Source: Lepidurus packardi (taxonomy: Eukaryota; Arthropoda; Branchiopoda; Notostraca; Triopsidae). Taken from it: a stretch of DNA of 64,000 nucleotides. Shown here piece by piece: positions 10,908 through 22,900 of the stretch. The notes under the pieces were generated by a model. The model made no database searches and was not told where the DNA came from. It saw only the letters and a program-made list of their open reading frames with translations. The stretch is taken from assembly GCA_023053545.1 (NCBI GenBank), contig JAKZAN010000005.1:9238001-9302000 (forward strand), written 5' to 3'. The translations under genes were made by a program, and so were the position numbers. Every line of letters starts with the position of its first letter. Within the stretch, counting starts at the first letter, position 1.

Positions 10908-13894
10908 ATGAAGCATTTATGTGTGCTGTCGGCCTTGGCCATATTATTTGCCACAATGTCAGGTACGAAACATCTCTTTCTAAAATTCCGTAATCGCTTA
11001 CCTAGTGAAATCTGTGCTTTCCATGGTTAGTTTTGCCAGTTAGTCAAGCATTAGTTACAACTCGATGTGAATACTACAACGATACCCTGTGCCAAGATAC
11101 TGGCAAAGGTTGCAATGAGACTGAAGTGTGTGAAGCTACCGAACCGCCGAAACGGAATCATTGCTATGTATTGTGGCAGAATACGAGCTCAGGACAACCT
11201 TACATTAAGTTTAAGGTATAATTATTTCGTTTCTAACTTACTTCCAAGTTCCTTAACCATTTTGAACTCATTTCAGGGGTGTTTCTTGAACAGCATTGTG
11301 TGTTATGATCAATTAAAGTGTGTGGGAAGGCGTCAAGAGCCACGCAAACACTTAATGTTCTGCTGTTGTGATGGGGATATGTGTAACCGAGAGTTTACAT
11401 GGGAACCTTTGCCTACAGAAGCACCTACTTTACCTCGTAAGTTTCTTTTGGTGTCTCGAAGAAGTTCAAATAATAACTTCCTTTATTTTCTTACTTTCTT
11501 TACTGAATTATTCCTTAATTCAGTATTTTAACATTTGAAAATAATAAGTTAATGTGTTTACATATTTTCTTTATTAAATTATTCTTTAATTCGGTATGTT
11601 AACATTTGAAAATTGTATTTATATAGCGATTCCTGAATTGAAAGGTGCTAGCAAACCGCTCATGATCCTGATGTACACTGTAGTACCTATTTTAAGTCTG
11701 GCCTTTGTCGTGGCCGTTGGCTACTGGATTTATAGACGACAAAAATTGGCGTACTTTAACCAAGTACGTTTTCTTGGGAAATTTTCCTTGTATTTAATAT
11801 TTTTTTCTCCCTTACAAAAAACTATAATTATGCGAATAATTTACCTCGTTTGTTTAGTTACCTACGTGTGAGCCCTTAAACGCTCGACCTCCTTCTCCAA
11901 CACAAACCAGTTTGTGCCCCATCCAACTGATTGAAATTAAAGCACGTGGGCGGTTTGGAGCTGTTTGGAAAGCACATCATAAAACGGAGACTGTGGCTGT
12001 CAAAGTTTTCCCTTTACAGGTACATTTGTAGCCCAAAACCAATACTTTTTCCCCTTCTTAATTCCCTTTCTTTTCTTAAAATAGATCTGTATATTAGTCT
12101 GTAAGATCAGTTTACTTTTAGAAATATTCAAGGTTCACGTTTTATCTAGCATTTTATGCTTTATTTAGGATAAACAATCGTGGTTAGTAGAGTATGAAGT
12201 GTACAAGTTACCCCAGATGGATCACGATCACATTCTGCAATTTATTGGAGCAGAAAAACGAGGTGACAACTTGGCCACCGAATTTTGGCTCATATCTGCC
12301 TTCCATGAACACGGATCCTTATGCGACTACCTCAAGGTGAGCATTAGAAACTCGAAGAAAACATCGAAATTGAAATGTCTGAATTTTCTCTTTTTTTTTT
12401 CGTTGGTGCGGTCGAGCAGTCCAGTACAGTGACTTGGCATGAAGTTTGCCGCATTGCGGAAAGTATGGTACGTGGATTGACTTTTCTGCACGAAGAACTG
12501 CCTGCGACCAAAGGTGAAGGTCTTAAGCCTACTATTGCCCACAGGTACGAATTTCTACAATCCTAGAATCAAATTTAAACAAAAAAAAAAATGACAAATA
12601 TTTCTTTCAGAGATTTTAAATCCAAGAATGTACTTTTGAAAGCGGATTTAACTGCCTGTATTGCGGATTTTGGGCTCGCATTGGTCATTTACCCTGGACA
12701 ACCTGTTGGAGATACTCACGGCCAAGTAAAGATAAAAATTTTGAGGAAGAAAACAAAAAGAAGTCAATGCTTTGTTTTCTAGGTGGGAACACGACGTTAT
12801 ATGGCCCCCGAGGTTTTAGAAGGCGCTATTAACTTTAATCGCGATGCTTTTCTGCGCATTGATATGTATGCTTGCGGACTCGTAATATGGGAGCTTATTT
12901 CGCGATGTCTAGCTCAAGAAGTAAGCCAGGTTAACCAAACTTCAAACGAGTTTTATACCTGTACAGGCGCATGGGAACTCCCCAAGAAAAGCGTTAAGAC
13001 GTATAGCCTCTGGTAGCTCAGTTGGTAGAGCGGTGGACTGTAGTGGTTTACATAGGCATCCATAGGTCACTGGTTCAAATCCGGTCCGGAGGAAATTTTT
13101 TCAAATGAAAAAATTTTTCCTTTTTCAAAAAGTTTCCCTATCATTCTTAACATTTTATTTCTACTGTTATTTATTTTTATTTACATATATACTACATATT
13201 TATTTTTCATTTATTTATATTTGTGGTTTTTGATTCTTATGTAAATTTTTATTTTTAAATTATTCCGCGCCCGTTTTAAAATTTTGTTGCAAGATTTTAA
13301 AGGTTTAGAGTGAAAGTTCCCCTATTATAAAGCGTAATTAATTATGTAAATTTTTAACGCGTTGTGGCGATGGAATTCTTTAATTGGGATTTTTGTGTTT
13401 CTATAGGGACCTGTGGGCGAATATTGCTTACCTTTTGAGGAAGAGGTGGGTCAGCATCCTACGTTGGAAGATATGCAGGAATGTGTGGTGCATTTGAAGA
13501 GAAGACCTGCTGTAAAAGACACGTGGAGGAAACATATGGTATTTCAGTCATATAAATTAAACCTATAGTTGCCTGAATTCATAATTATGAAACTAGTTAT
13601 CTCATTTTTTTTAAATCTTTTTTTTTTTCTTGGGTGCAATTTTTCTTCTAGGGCTTGTCCGCCATGTCTGATACCATAGAAGAATGCTGGGACCAGGACG
13701 CTGAAGCCCGTTTGTCAGCTTCGTGCGTTCTGGAAAGAGTGTCGCTCTTGTCCAGGCAATTCATCAATTATGGAAACGGCAACAATGGACCGAAAATCCC
13801 CTTTACTTTCGGTCTTTCGCCTTCTCCCAACAACAACAGTAGGGCGCCTCCGTACACTGCGTTGCTCCTTGGGCAAAATGAATCTTCCATGTAG
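10908..13894 (+). CDS. put: Type II activin/BMP receptor Ser/Thr kinase (punt / ACVR2)
   Basis: Transmembrane receptor of the TGF-beta family that binds activin/BMP ligands and phosphorylates type I receptors. Coding exons: 10908-10962, 11040-11215, 11277-11436, 11627-11763, 11858-12019, 12169-12336, 12420-12544, 12611-12725, 12783-12920, 13407-13538, 13652-13894; 536 aa. Exon 1 is a signal peptide ([18 protein letters not shown]). Exons 2-3 carry the Cys-rich ligand-binding domain with CCCDGDMCN. Exon 4 encodes the membrane helix. The kinase shows a glycine loop ([11 protein letters not shown]), VAVKVF lysine, [12 protein letters not shown] catalytic loop, ADFGLA and [13 protein letters not shown]. 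The product ends with a short Ser/Pro-rich tail. Exon 7 has a NAGNAG-like acceptor (GAGCAG), so one Gln may be optional. All phases agree. A single type II receptor of this kind is usual in arthropods. Confidence 0.95.
11471..11612 (+). repeat. Two diverged 71-bp tandem copies in receptor intron 3
   Basis: The segment 11471-11541 recurs at 11542-11612. Both copies share the block around TTAATTC-A/G-GTAT-T/G-TTAACATTTGAAAA, with more substitutions in the first half. The duplication lengthens intron 3 and stays clear of the exon borders. Confidence 0.75.
13007..13093 (+). tRNA. tRNA-Tyr (GTA) with a 14-base intron
   Basis: The acceptor stem CCTCTGG pairs with CCGGAGG (one T-G pair) and ends in discriminator A. 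The A box reads TAGCTCAGTTGGTAGAGC and the B box GGTTCAAATCC. The anticodon stem GTGGA/TCCAT encloses C-T-GTA-G, with anticodon at 13040-13042. A 14-base intron (13044-13057) follows position 37, the normal place; introns are typical of eukaryotic tRNA-Tyr genes. The gene lies on the same strand inside intron 9 (12921-13406) of the activin receptor. An intact fold, both promoter boxes and a T-run terminator suggest it is functional. Confidence 0.93.
13096..13101 (+). terminator. RNA polymerase III terminator of tRNA-Tyr
   Basis: A run of six T begins two bases after the tRNA discriminator base, the usual Pol III stop signal. A second T-run follows at about 13111. Confidence 0.75.
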
Positions 13895-16245
13895 ATTTTT
13901 TTTATCCGACTGAAATCAACTTTTTTAGTACGGAGAAAAGGACAAAAAGGTACAGTCATTCTTGGTCCATCAAAATATGTATTTATGTTTTCTATTTATC
14001 TTTTTTCTGTGTTCCGTCTCTTGATTTGTCTTGTAAATTATAAATTAAACGGTTTGTGGATTTTTTTAAATTTATTTTTTTGAATTTTTTTTTTTTAGGC
14101 TTGATGGAATGAATGGGAACTTCTACTTCGTACCTGCATTCTGTGCTTGGTGTGTGTTGCGTGTGCCGTGGCTTTGTGGACAATTTTTTAGCCTCACCAA
14201 ATTTACGCCCCTCCCCACGTTATATATCCTTTGTTCGGGCTCCTCCCTCTTGGGCCTTGTGGGATTCTATTGGCGAAACGAGAGTGCGAAGTGGAACGTG
14301 GTACAGATTGACCCATTCAAGACTCGAGGGTGACGAAATGAAAAAAAAATATGAGATTTTTTTGGGCCAAAACTGAGTTTGGCAGTGTGCGAATTTGAGA
14401 GAGAGAAATCGCGAAGTGGAATAATTCTAGTAATTGTGGAAGTTGAGACAGTGCTTCTTCTTCAGTGCAAGCATTTTTATATTTTTTTTCCATTTTTGAT
14501 TTTTTTTTTTTTTTTAAATTCTCCAAATGCAAATGGAGAATTTATGTGGGATGAGTAAGGCTCCTGTTGGGCAAGCAAAAACCAGTCCATTTTTTTTTCT
14601 ACGATAAGAAAAGAATCAAGAGCGAGTTAACAGAATTTAGTAGGAAGACAGAAAGACTAGAACTGCTTTCCATAGCCTCCGTCTACCAAACCCAGTCCAT
14701 AGCCAATTTACAGAAAACAGAAAAGCGAGAGAAACTAAGGGTGGGAGTTAGACAGACCTAGCTGGGACCCTTGGTGGATTGATTTCTGTCTAGAAATGGC
14801 CAATATTTGTATAGTTTATTTGACATTTTATTTTTTAGTGTGATTTGATTTTTATCTGACTTGGACACGCCCCTCTTCCTCTTCTTCCTTCACCACAGCA
14901 GCCAAGGCATTATCTCAGGGATCCGTATCAGGCACCACCACCAACCACACATACATACATACTTTTTACCCACTTAATCCCCCCCAAACCGATTTAAGCA
15001 AATTGTTGTCGAACGTCACAAAAACGTTTGACCAAACAAGATTGTCTTAAACGTTGACATTACTAGTTGCAAGTTTTAGTAGGCCTACCGGTAAACCCAT
15101 CAATTCCTTGCCCGAAGAAGGAAAACGTTTCGTCTGTCAAATGAAAAACTTCATTTGGAGACACACCCACTGATGAGCTTTTCGCGGATTTTATTTTATT
15201 TCAGTGTTTTGTATCTCTTTTTATTGAATGACCGTTTTTAGAGGGGAATTCCAAAAAGGGGACGAGAAAGAGGGGCAGACATTTTTTGCGATTATACGTA
15301 CCCATAACATACGTAGAGCTAGCCATTGTTTTGTTGGCAAATTGTTTGAAATCAACTGTTGGATCTTTTTTAAATATTTTTTTTTCTCTCCAGCAAACCC
15401 ATTTTTTTCTTAGTTTGGACTGAAAAAAGAAAAACGTTAAGTAAACAATTACAGCGTATTTGGTCGAGTTGTACAATCTGACATACCTCATATCCAATTC
15501 TCAACGTCAGTTTTTTGGCATAGGCTTACCTGGGCTCCTTTTTATTTGAATTATTCACGAGGAATTTTTGAGTAAGGAAGTATTCACTGTCTGGGCGGCT
15601 AAAGTTGGGTCAGGAAAAACTGAGGAAAGAGTTGGAAACTGAAAAAATATAAAGGCAAGGGTTTGACTTTTTTTAAGATCGTGAAGCTGTTATGTAATTT
15701 GTAGCTTTAGGGATTTTTTTCTGGAGCTGTAATATTGATACACATTATTATCTCCTAATACAAAAAAAAGCTTCTGGTTAAAGAAAATGTATAGACGTCG
15801 CTCGCTCTTGGTTGCCTAAAAAAATTACAAATTTTTGGGAAGAACTTTTAGAGTTTAAATTTTGCGACGTTCAAAAATAACATCCATCAAGGCTTTCCTT
15901 TCCTTTTTTAGCCAAGGTTAATAGAAAAGGAAAAAAAAATATTATCCAAGGCGGACTTATAATTAAGCTTTTAATTTTTTTTTATAAATAAATCTATACA
16001 TATATATTTTGTCCTTAGCTGGTGGCCATGCCAGTTTTCCCTGCCGTATGTTTTTAGTAGGTTTGGGAACTTATTTTCAATTGGAAAATCATGTCTTTTT
16101 TCCCTTAGTTCATTTGTAAAAAAATGTAACCATGTGAAAAGAAGAAGAGAGCAAGTTCCCGAGGAATTTCTCTTCTTTTTTGGCTTATACCCATGTATAA
16201 TCTGGCTTGCAAGTAATGAATTAATTTTTACATGTTAAATTGTGT
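13895..16245. other. Receptor 3' region and spacer
   Basis: This holds the likely 3' untranslated region of the receptor gene followed by AT-rich DNA with many A and T runs. No frame here shows a recognisable domain or splice pattern. I could not fix a poly(A) site. Confidence 0.5.
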
Positions 16246-16257
16246 TTTCATTTCCGG

Positions 16258-16288
<31 letters not shown>

Positions 16289-18156
16289 AAAAACCGGCGT
16301 AGGCTCGCGCCTATTGCCTCGGGCTGTATTATGCGTACGGTTGTACATTGTCAATGTTTAAAATTGTATAAGTACAAGGGTAGGGTGGGGTGGTATCATG
16401 GTACCACCCCATGTGGGGAAGGAGGGGGGGGGGGAAGGGAAAGGAGGTGGTTACAATGACCACACTATTTGCATAAATCAACTGCCTGTATGGTATGAAG
16501 AAGGATACAATTGCAGGGAAGGCTTTTTCTTGGGTCAAGTTTTCATGGGTGTTGAAATGGATCTTTGACTTGCTTAACTGTCGCAGAAGGAGTGCCCTTT
16601 CTTTGTTGAGTCTTCGACAGTGGTAGAGGAGATGTGCCAGGTCTTGTCTGGATTGATCTTGGCACGGCAGTGGTCGGAATCCGTTTTTGTGATGCGTTTT
16701 AGGTAGCTCTTTGTGGGGAAATGCGTAGTCCTCAGTTGTATTATTTTTGAGATAATCGTTCTGGGGAGATTTACCTGTATAATTCCTCTGTTTGACGGGC
16801 CGGGGATCAGGTCATGTAGGGGGCTAGGGCATGTCTTCCAACGATCTTTCCATTGTTCCATTAGTGATCATGTTTAGGGCAGCCTTTAACGATTCCGGCG
16901 GGGATGGCCAAGCTTGTATTGCTAGCTGTCTTGCTCTCTCTGTGCACGTGGTGTAACGCTTGTGCTTCGGATTATCGCAAGTGCTTGGCCAATTCCACCA
17001 ATTTCTTGTGGCGTAGTATTTTAGCAGCGTTTTTTTCAGAGCCAGGTCAAAGGGAAATAGACCAGCCTCCACCTCCAAGGCTACGGTAGGACTCGATGGT
17101 AGGGCACCTGTTATGGATAACAGGCCCCTTCTATAGGTTTGAGTAAGGGGTTTGAGCCTGGACGTGGAGATGTTGCTCCATGCGGGGTAAGCATAACGTA
17201 TTTTTGATAAGACTGAAGCTTGAAAAAGGGAGTGAATAAGTTTGCATTTGATAGCTTTTGATTTTTTGCTCAGTTTAACAATTCTTTGAAGTACTATGTT
17301 GGAATGTGATGCTTGGTGGTTGACGTGGTGGTTCCACGTCAGACGACTATCATAGATGACCCCCAGGTATCTTACGGCGTCTTTTGGGAAGGTAGTGGTG
17401 TTATCCCATGTTAGTGGTGTTGCTTCCTCACTATGTTTCCGGGAGAAGTGGATCAGTTCTGTTTTGTTTCTTGCGAAATCCAGATGGAGTCTTTTCCCCC
17501 ATTTCTCGAGGGTATTGAGATTATTGGAGAGCAGCTTGATGTTCTTTTCGCTTGAGGTGCCGGATGTGTGTATGAGGAGGTCGTCGACAAAGGCTTGCAC
17601 TTGTATACGCTTCCTTTTAATAATACTCGAGGCGCTATTGATGTATGTCAGGAATAATAGCGGGGAAAGGGGGGATCCCTGCGGCACACCTTTTTTGGTT
17701 AAAAACATGTCGCTTTGGTCCTCGCCGAAGACTATGAAAAATCTCCGGTGTTTCAAGAAGCTATTAATCCATGTTGATAGGGTGCGCGGGGCCTTTAGCC
17801 TTCGAAGTACCTGTAGAAGCTTGTTGTGGTCTACGTTATCAAAAGCCCCAGTGATGTCGAGTAGGAGCGCTGTGTGGACTTTACCCTTGTCAAAGATGTG
17901 AAGAATTGAATTGCTGAAGTTGACGAGGGCGTCGGTCGTGGATCTAGCTGACCTGCATCCCCATTGTTGGTTAGACAGGGCATTTTTGTCTTCTAGAAAG
18001 GATTTTAGGCGATTCGCTATGGCCTTTTCAAGGATTTTCCCTAGAACTGGTAGAAGGGAGATGGGGCGAAAGCTCTTGATAGACTCATAGTTCGGTTTTC
18101 CGGGCTTGGGGATTGGGATAACTTTTGCTGTCTTTGTCTTGTTTGTTTCATTTCCG
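16246..18156 (-). mobile_element. 5'-truncated non-LTR retrotransposon (LINE) with target-site duplication
   Basis: The insertion reads on the minus strand. Its 3' end carries a 27-base poly(A) tract (T-run at 16258-16284 on the plus strand). An 11-bp direct repeat TTTCATTTCCG flanks it, at 16246-16256 and 18146-18156. The reverse-transcriptase similarity begins right at the inner edge of the 18146 copy, so the repeat and the truncation point agree. The body is about 1.9 kb and lacks the endonuclease and the 5' half of the RT ORF. This is a typical target-primed insertion that aborted during reverse transcription. Confidence 0.9.
16460..18145 (-). pseudogene. LINE reverse transcriptase fragment, frameshifted
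   Basis: From about 18145 the frame encodes an RT: motifs FRPISLLP, GCRSARSTTDAL, DITGAFDNVDHNKLL, GVPQGSPLSPLLF and catalytic box FVDD (V where A is usual). The frame ends at 16824, and the homologous C-terminal part continues in another frame from about 16861. A second frameshift near 16660 separates the first cysteines from the rest of a C-terminal Cys/His knuckle (C-x-C...H...C). The C-terminal knuckle and the wording of the motifs fit the R1/I/Jockey group; the exact clade is uncertain. With no N-terminus and two frameshifts it cannot be active. Confidence 0.85.
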
Positions 18157-18900
18157 TTGAGCGTATGATTTGAATTCAATTTATTTTTAAAGTTCCAGAA
18201 AAAAATAGAACGAAATTGCACTTGTGTTGTACAAGCAATCGTTGTTGTCCTGGAGAGATGACGCACGTTGTTTCTAGTTATTGTGTGAGCAAATTTTTTT
18301 TCTCTTACATTTACCAGGTGTTCTAAAGATTTTTGCTAAACAAAAATGTATGAAAAAAATATTTTGAGATATTTTCTTCAGTAAATGAAACTGGGAGATT
18401 TTGCGAATCATAATACCCAAGTTTTGGTAGTTTTGAATCAGTGTTCCTCTTACATATGTCACATTTCGATAGAACAGGTTAAGTTGCTTTAATTATTTAG
18501 ACTTAGCTTAAAGTATCGAAGCTTCTCTGATTTAGTAATTATTAATTAAGTAAAATGGGTTCAGCTCATATTCGGAACAACGGTTCTAGGCCATTGCACA
18601 AAGATGGCGTCCTTGTTGGCTACGGGTGTGAAAGGGCGCCAAAACTGTTACGTTAACAAAAACACTGCACATTCGCGAAGTGTACAAAATAACATGGTAC
18701 CTATTTTTTCTTAAGAAGGTGAGTTTATCGTATAAATGTACTGGAAACTCTGCTAGTTCGAATCAAGCTCCGTCGTAAAGTTAAAATGAACAATTATTGA
18801 CTAATATGTAGGAGACAATACGTAGAGAAAAAGGCACCCGATAACTATTGTTGTGTATTTCACAATGTGAAGGATAACAGTGTTGTGCACTTGGTTAGAT
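18157..18900. other. Spacer between LINE and peroxidase A
   Basis: No coding signal seen. The part next to 18901 should hold the 3' untranslated region and poly(A) site of peroxidase A. A diffuse GC-richer patch at about 18560-18660 contains AAGATGGCG, similar to a YY1 site. Confidence 0.4.
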
Positions 18901-21900
18901 CTAATATTCCTTCCATGGCGTGAAATCTGGCACTGGAATCTGAGAACATGGAACGCGGGGATTCCTATAGCAAGAAAGTGTTTGTATAATCTTACAACTT
19001 TAAGTTAAAGCACATCTAACTGCACTTACGTTTCAGAAATGGGACGGAATACCAACGGCTGTACCGACTTGATATTGTCGCTCACGCGGCAAAGCAAAGT
19101 GGCAAAGCTGAATTTCCGGATTTCTTGTAATTGGTCCACAGTGAAGGAAGAGACTTGGGTGCCTAGCTCGTACCAAAATCGGTCCCCGTCCTTAAGCCGG
19201 GCAAACTGATCCGCCAAAATGCGAGTAAAAGTGGGACCTAGGATACTTCCAGGCAATGGCCGCTCCGAAATCCCACCAATGTAGAGATCGATGTCGTCCA
19301 CGGATTTGTAAAGGGATTCAAACTTGCCCACAATCTAAAATCCGATAAAATATAATAAGTTCTTACATGAAATATTTTATAGAAATTAATTCATGTTATC
19401 CTGTTAACAAGGCCGTGGTTTACCCCTGAAGACTCTTCACTTTCTATTTACCTCGGGAGGAATGACGTCTACCAAGTCAGCGAAATATCGAGCTTTAGGG
19501 AGGCCTACCACTTCACGGTACGCATTATACCCAGGCAAACCATGATCCCGTCCTCTCCAAATGTTAAATGCCACCAAATCAAAGCCCCAGAGCTTTTCTT
19601 TCCGTTTAAATAAGTATTCAGTGATCTAAAAAGTGTTCATTAAGACAAATATCCTTTCTGGGAGGTTTTCTTTGAAATTACTTCCATGGAGAAACGGTCA
19701 TCCGAAGCCTGAGGCCATGCGGAGATCATTCCTCGCAAAACTGCATCCAGAACGTCAGGTCTACCCAACGAATGAGGATTGTTGAACCAATCGCGAAGAA
19801 GCATACGATCATAAGTTTTCCCCGCTTCGTCCACCAAACTATAGAAGAAAAGATTAATTAAATAATACAGAAAATTATTCATGAAATAATATAGAAAATT
19901 ATTCATGAAATAATATAGAAAATTATTCATGAAATCGTATAGAAATGATCCATTATGTCATATAGAAATGATTCATTAAATCATATAGAACATTAGGGTT
20001 TGACCGAGAGTTTTTACTCATAGAAATGATGAATCATGGAGTGACCGTAACGGAAGGCAGCAGTAGCGAATTCATTCAGAATTCCAGCGTTTAGCGTTTC
20101 GTCGTAAGTGTAAGTGTAGCCAGATGTACGGGGGGCGAGATCAAACTGTTCCATCACTCGACGGCCTATTGAAAAGCAGGTTTAAGCACGCTTAAGATCT
20201 TAAGCAAATTCATAATATGGTTTCGTTTAGTTGTCATCAATCGTAAGGTTATAACACAATACATGTGAAAATAAAGTTTTAGTTGGGACCATTCGTAAGG
20301 TATGAAACGACATTCGATGTTTTTTAACATTTTGTTTCTAACTACCTAGGACTGCTGGCAGGTATTCGTTGTAAGTCACGTGCTGATGGAAAGCAATGAT
20401 GATACGCCTAGCTTCTTGATACAGTCGTTCGTCGTCCCAGTGTGGATTTAAACCTTGGAGAATTCCAGCGATCTTGTTATGGTCTCTGAGGAAAAGGGTT
20501 TGTATCGCCGTCAATCCGATAACTTGGTTCGCCCGAGAGTCTCCTACAATAAAAACAACAAGCGATCATGTGCCTCGAAAGGTAATAGTACGGCTCAAAA
20601 GTCCACTTTAACCAAGTATTTCTACAGGAAAAAAGTAGAAAATGACGATTGTTACCTGCTAGAAAACAGCGGAAACCTTCTTTGTAGCCAATACATTCCG
20701 TGTCTTCCTGGTTGAGGGGCAGTAAATCTCGGTTTTTATGTCGAAACGTCCTCAAACGGCCACCGTAGAAGGTCCTTAACTTCCTAGCCATCTCGTCGTT
20801 GGAGCCGTAAACTTGGGACGCGTCAATCCAGTGAGTAACCTGTAATAATTGTTTAAATTAAATGCAAAATCAACAGAAATGAATGGTTAAAGTAGAAATT
20901 AAAAGTACAAAATAACCTGATTGAGCTGATCTGCGTAGCCGAATTTGCAGTCGGAGCGTGGCGCCACTGTCGAGCGGATGAAGTTCAAGCATCGGATACC
21001 CATTGGTCCATAAAACGGATCATTAGGCAGAATATCCACCACGAAACAATGCGGATGTTTCCACTGTGGCGGAACGTAGTTGCCTTCCGCTGTACAACAC
21101 TGGATTCCGGTATTGTTAACTGAAAACCAAGTTAAAAACATAAGACTTTAAACTTAATAGTAGTCAAATTGCAAAAATAACTATAAACTGCTAAATAGAA
21201 ATAGTTTTTGGTTACAGTGCTTAAGACTTACGCAAACGGAAGACAGGCACATGCGTAATATCGTGATCCAAGTATTGGCCCCATTGCATAACCATCTGTG
21301 TAGCTGCTTTATCCATGGAGTCCTGCTCTTTGAAGACGGTGACTCGTACCAAACGCGAATTAGGCATTCCTTTATCTCTAGCTATCCAGATACCTAAAAA
21401 TTGATCATAAAAATACAAAGCGCAATTTCTTTAACGCCGAAGTTCGACAAATAAGTCTAAAATTAAGTGTGCAATGATTGAAAACGAAAGAAATGTACTG
21501 AAGCTTTAAACGCTTTAACGTACCGTCGTCGTATTTAGGTGGCAGGATGCGCTCAATTTGAGTGACGGATTTACCCATATTGGGAGAAATCAAGTTATTG
21601 CAGCTGCCATCCAAAGTGCGGTACTTGGAAATGTAACAGTTGGGTTCGGGACGACAGGCGATTTCCAATGCGGTACCTTTGACGGTCAGTTTCTGGGTGC
21701 CAATACCAGCAGCGTCATTGGAGAGATGTAATCTGGTGAAAGAAATTGTAAGTTAGTTTAATAAAATTGAGCATAATTCATGCAAATTAGGTAGACTTAC
21801 ACTTCTTTGAGCTTCTGAGTGGCTTTTGTGACCATCAGTCCTAGTTCGGCTGCTTCCAAGGCTGCGTCGGTAGCGCGCATGTTACGGTAGTAGCCGAAGG

Positions 21901-22729
21901 AAGGGGAGGAGCTTGTCAGGAAGGTTTGATGTTCCATTAAGTTGGCTTCGATGGAGCTCAAATGCGCTGCTTCTTGCAAACCAAAACTCGAAATAAGCTC
22001 CACTTCCTGTTGATTCACATCGGCTAATTCCGCTTCCAGGGTACGCTCCTTGAATCTTTCGGCGGACACTGCGAAAATGAACAACCAAGTTATAATTTGC
22101 ACTAAACTATGAACTCATATTTAATTCTTATTCCTATTTAACCCCTGAACTACCAATTCGCGCAAGGGTGTTAGATGAAATCAACCCACAAAATTAACTT
22201 TACTTCATATCGCAAATCGTCTTCGTAAACTGACAAGGTAGAATTCGCACTCACGTACTTGCCAAGAGTTTTTAGACGATTCGTGAACTACTTTGTGAAG
22301 TATTACACACTTTGAAAAAAAGTACTTACTTGTTCCAGATGTGACGTCAGGACAACAAGCACGGTAAAGGCCATAGTCAGCTGGACAGTAACCTCTGGCT
22401 CCTGAGTGAATCAAATCCACGTACCACAGCGAACACTGTGCCAAAGGTTTACACGTTGACGACAAGGAAGCCAGAGGGGGGCAAGGGCGGCTGATTCCGT
22501 AGGTTGGCGGGGGTTGGTAGGCCACTCTTTCGAGTTCGTTACGTCCCTGATATGGTATTGTCTTCATGGGTGGTTGTTTAGGATTTAACATAGGTGGGTA
22601 TACTTTAGGAGGGGCCATTAGCATGGGTGGGGGTCGCATAGGGGGAGAAGGGGGTGGAATATGCGCTAGACATAATGGCAATACCAACCAGTTAAGCACC
22701 AGCAGCCCAAAATGCCCAATGTGTCCCAT
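18901..22729 (-). CDS. Secreted haem peroxidase A (chorion peroxidase / peroxinectin-like)
   Basis: Animal haem peroxidase family; these enzymes oxidise substrates with hydrogen peroxide, for example to cross-link chorion or cuticle. Exons (minus order): 22330-22729, 21801-22068, 21524-21732, 21232-21393, 20917-21119, 20656-20839, 20543-20346, 20165-20018, 19838-19682, 19625-19452, 19334-19030, 18964-18901; 823 aa, all phases agree. The signal peptide ([15 protein letters not shown]) is followed by a Pro/Met-rich linker and a small Cys-rich module (CPPLASL...CKPLAQC...CCPD) resembling a clip-like domain. Catalytic-domain landmarks: [22 protein letters not shown] (distal His), FRYGHSM (proximal His), [12 protein letters not shown]. 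The C-terminus is DFTPWKEY. It is a paralogue of the divergent neighbour: shared introns have the same phases and most exons the same length. The physiological substrate cannot be told from sequence. Confidence 0.92.
19861..19990 (-). repeat. 24-bp tandem repeat in a peroxidase A intron
   Basis: About three near-identical 24-bp units (core AGAAAATTATTCATGAAATA) are followed by three degenerate units. They lie in the intron between exons 8 and 9 (19839-20017). The Tyr/Phe-rich open frame seen here is a product of the repeat and is not a protein. Confidence 0.8.
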
Positions 22730-22871
22730 GGTTCACTTGGGACCAGAATCGTAGTTGGGGGACACAAAAGAATTTTCCCCAAATTTTATCACCAGTTTTG
22801 GGACAAATCGACGTACCCAGTCACAGAAAACTACTACAGCAGATAGAGCACGCGATCAGGTCTTTCGACTG

Positions 22872-22880
22872 CCTTTTATA
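22872..22880 (-). promoter_or_regulatory. TATA box of peroxidase A
   Basis: TATAAAAGG on the minus strand, a near-consensus core TATA element about 143 bp upstream of the peroxidase A start codon. It predicts a start site near 22845 and a leader of about 115 bases. Confidence 0.65.
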
Positions 22881-22894
22881 CCTTTCGGAGTCCC

Positions 22895-22900
22895 TATAAA
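22895..22900 (+). promoter_or_regulatory. TATA box of peroxidase B
   Basis: TATAAA on the plus strand, 14 bp from the oppositely oriented TATA box of peroxidase A. It predicts a start site near 22925 and a leader of about 140 bases before the 23067 start codon. Confidence 0.55.

Noticed and set aside
16574..16861. Separate small gene next to the RT frame
   Set aside because: It is the C-terminal part of the same retrotransposon protein, displaced by a frameshift.
17356..17901. 181-codon plus-strand frame
   Set aside because: Antisense to the reverse transcriptase, with no independent support.
19640..19930. Frame encoding repeated NNFLYYFM
   Set aside because: Its start is the translated 24-bp intronic repeat; only the peroxidase exon 9 portion is real.
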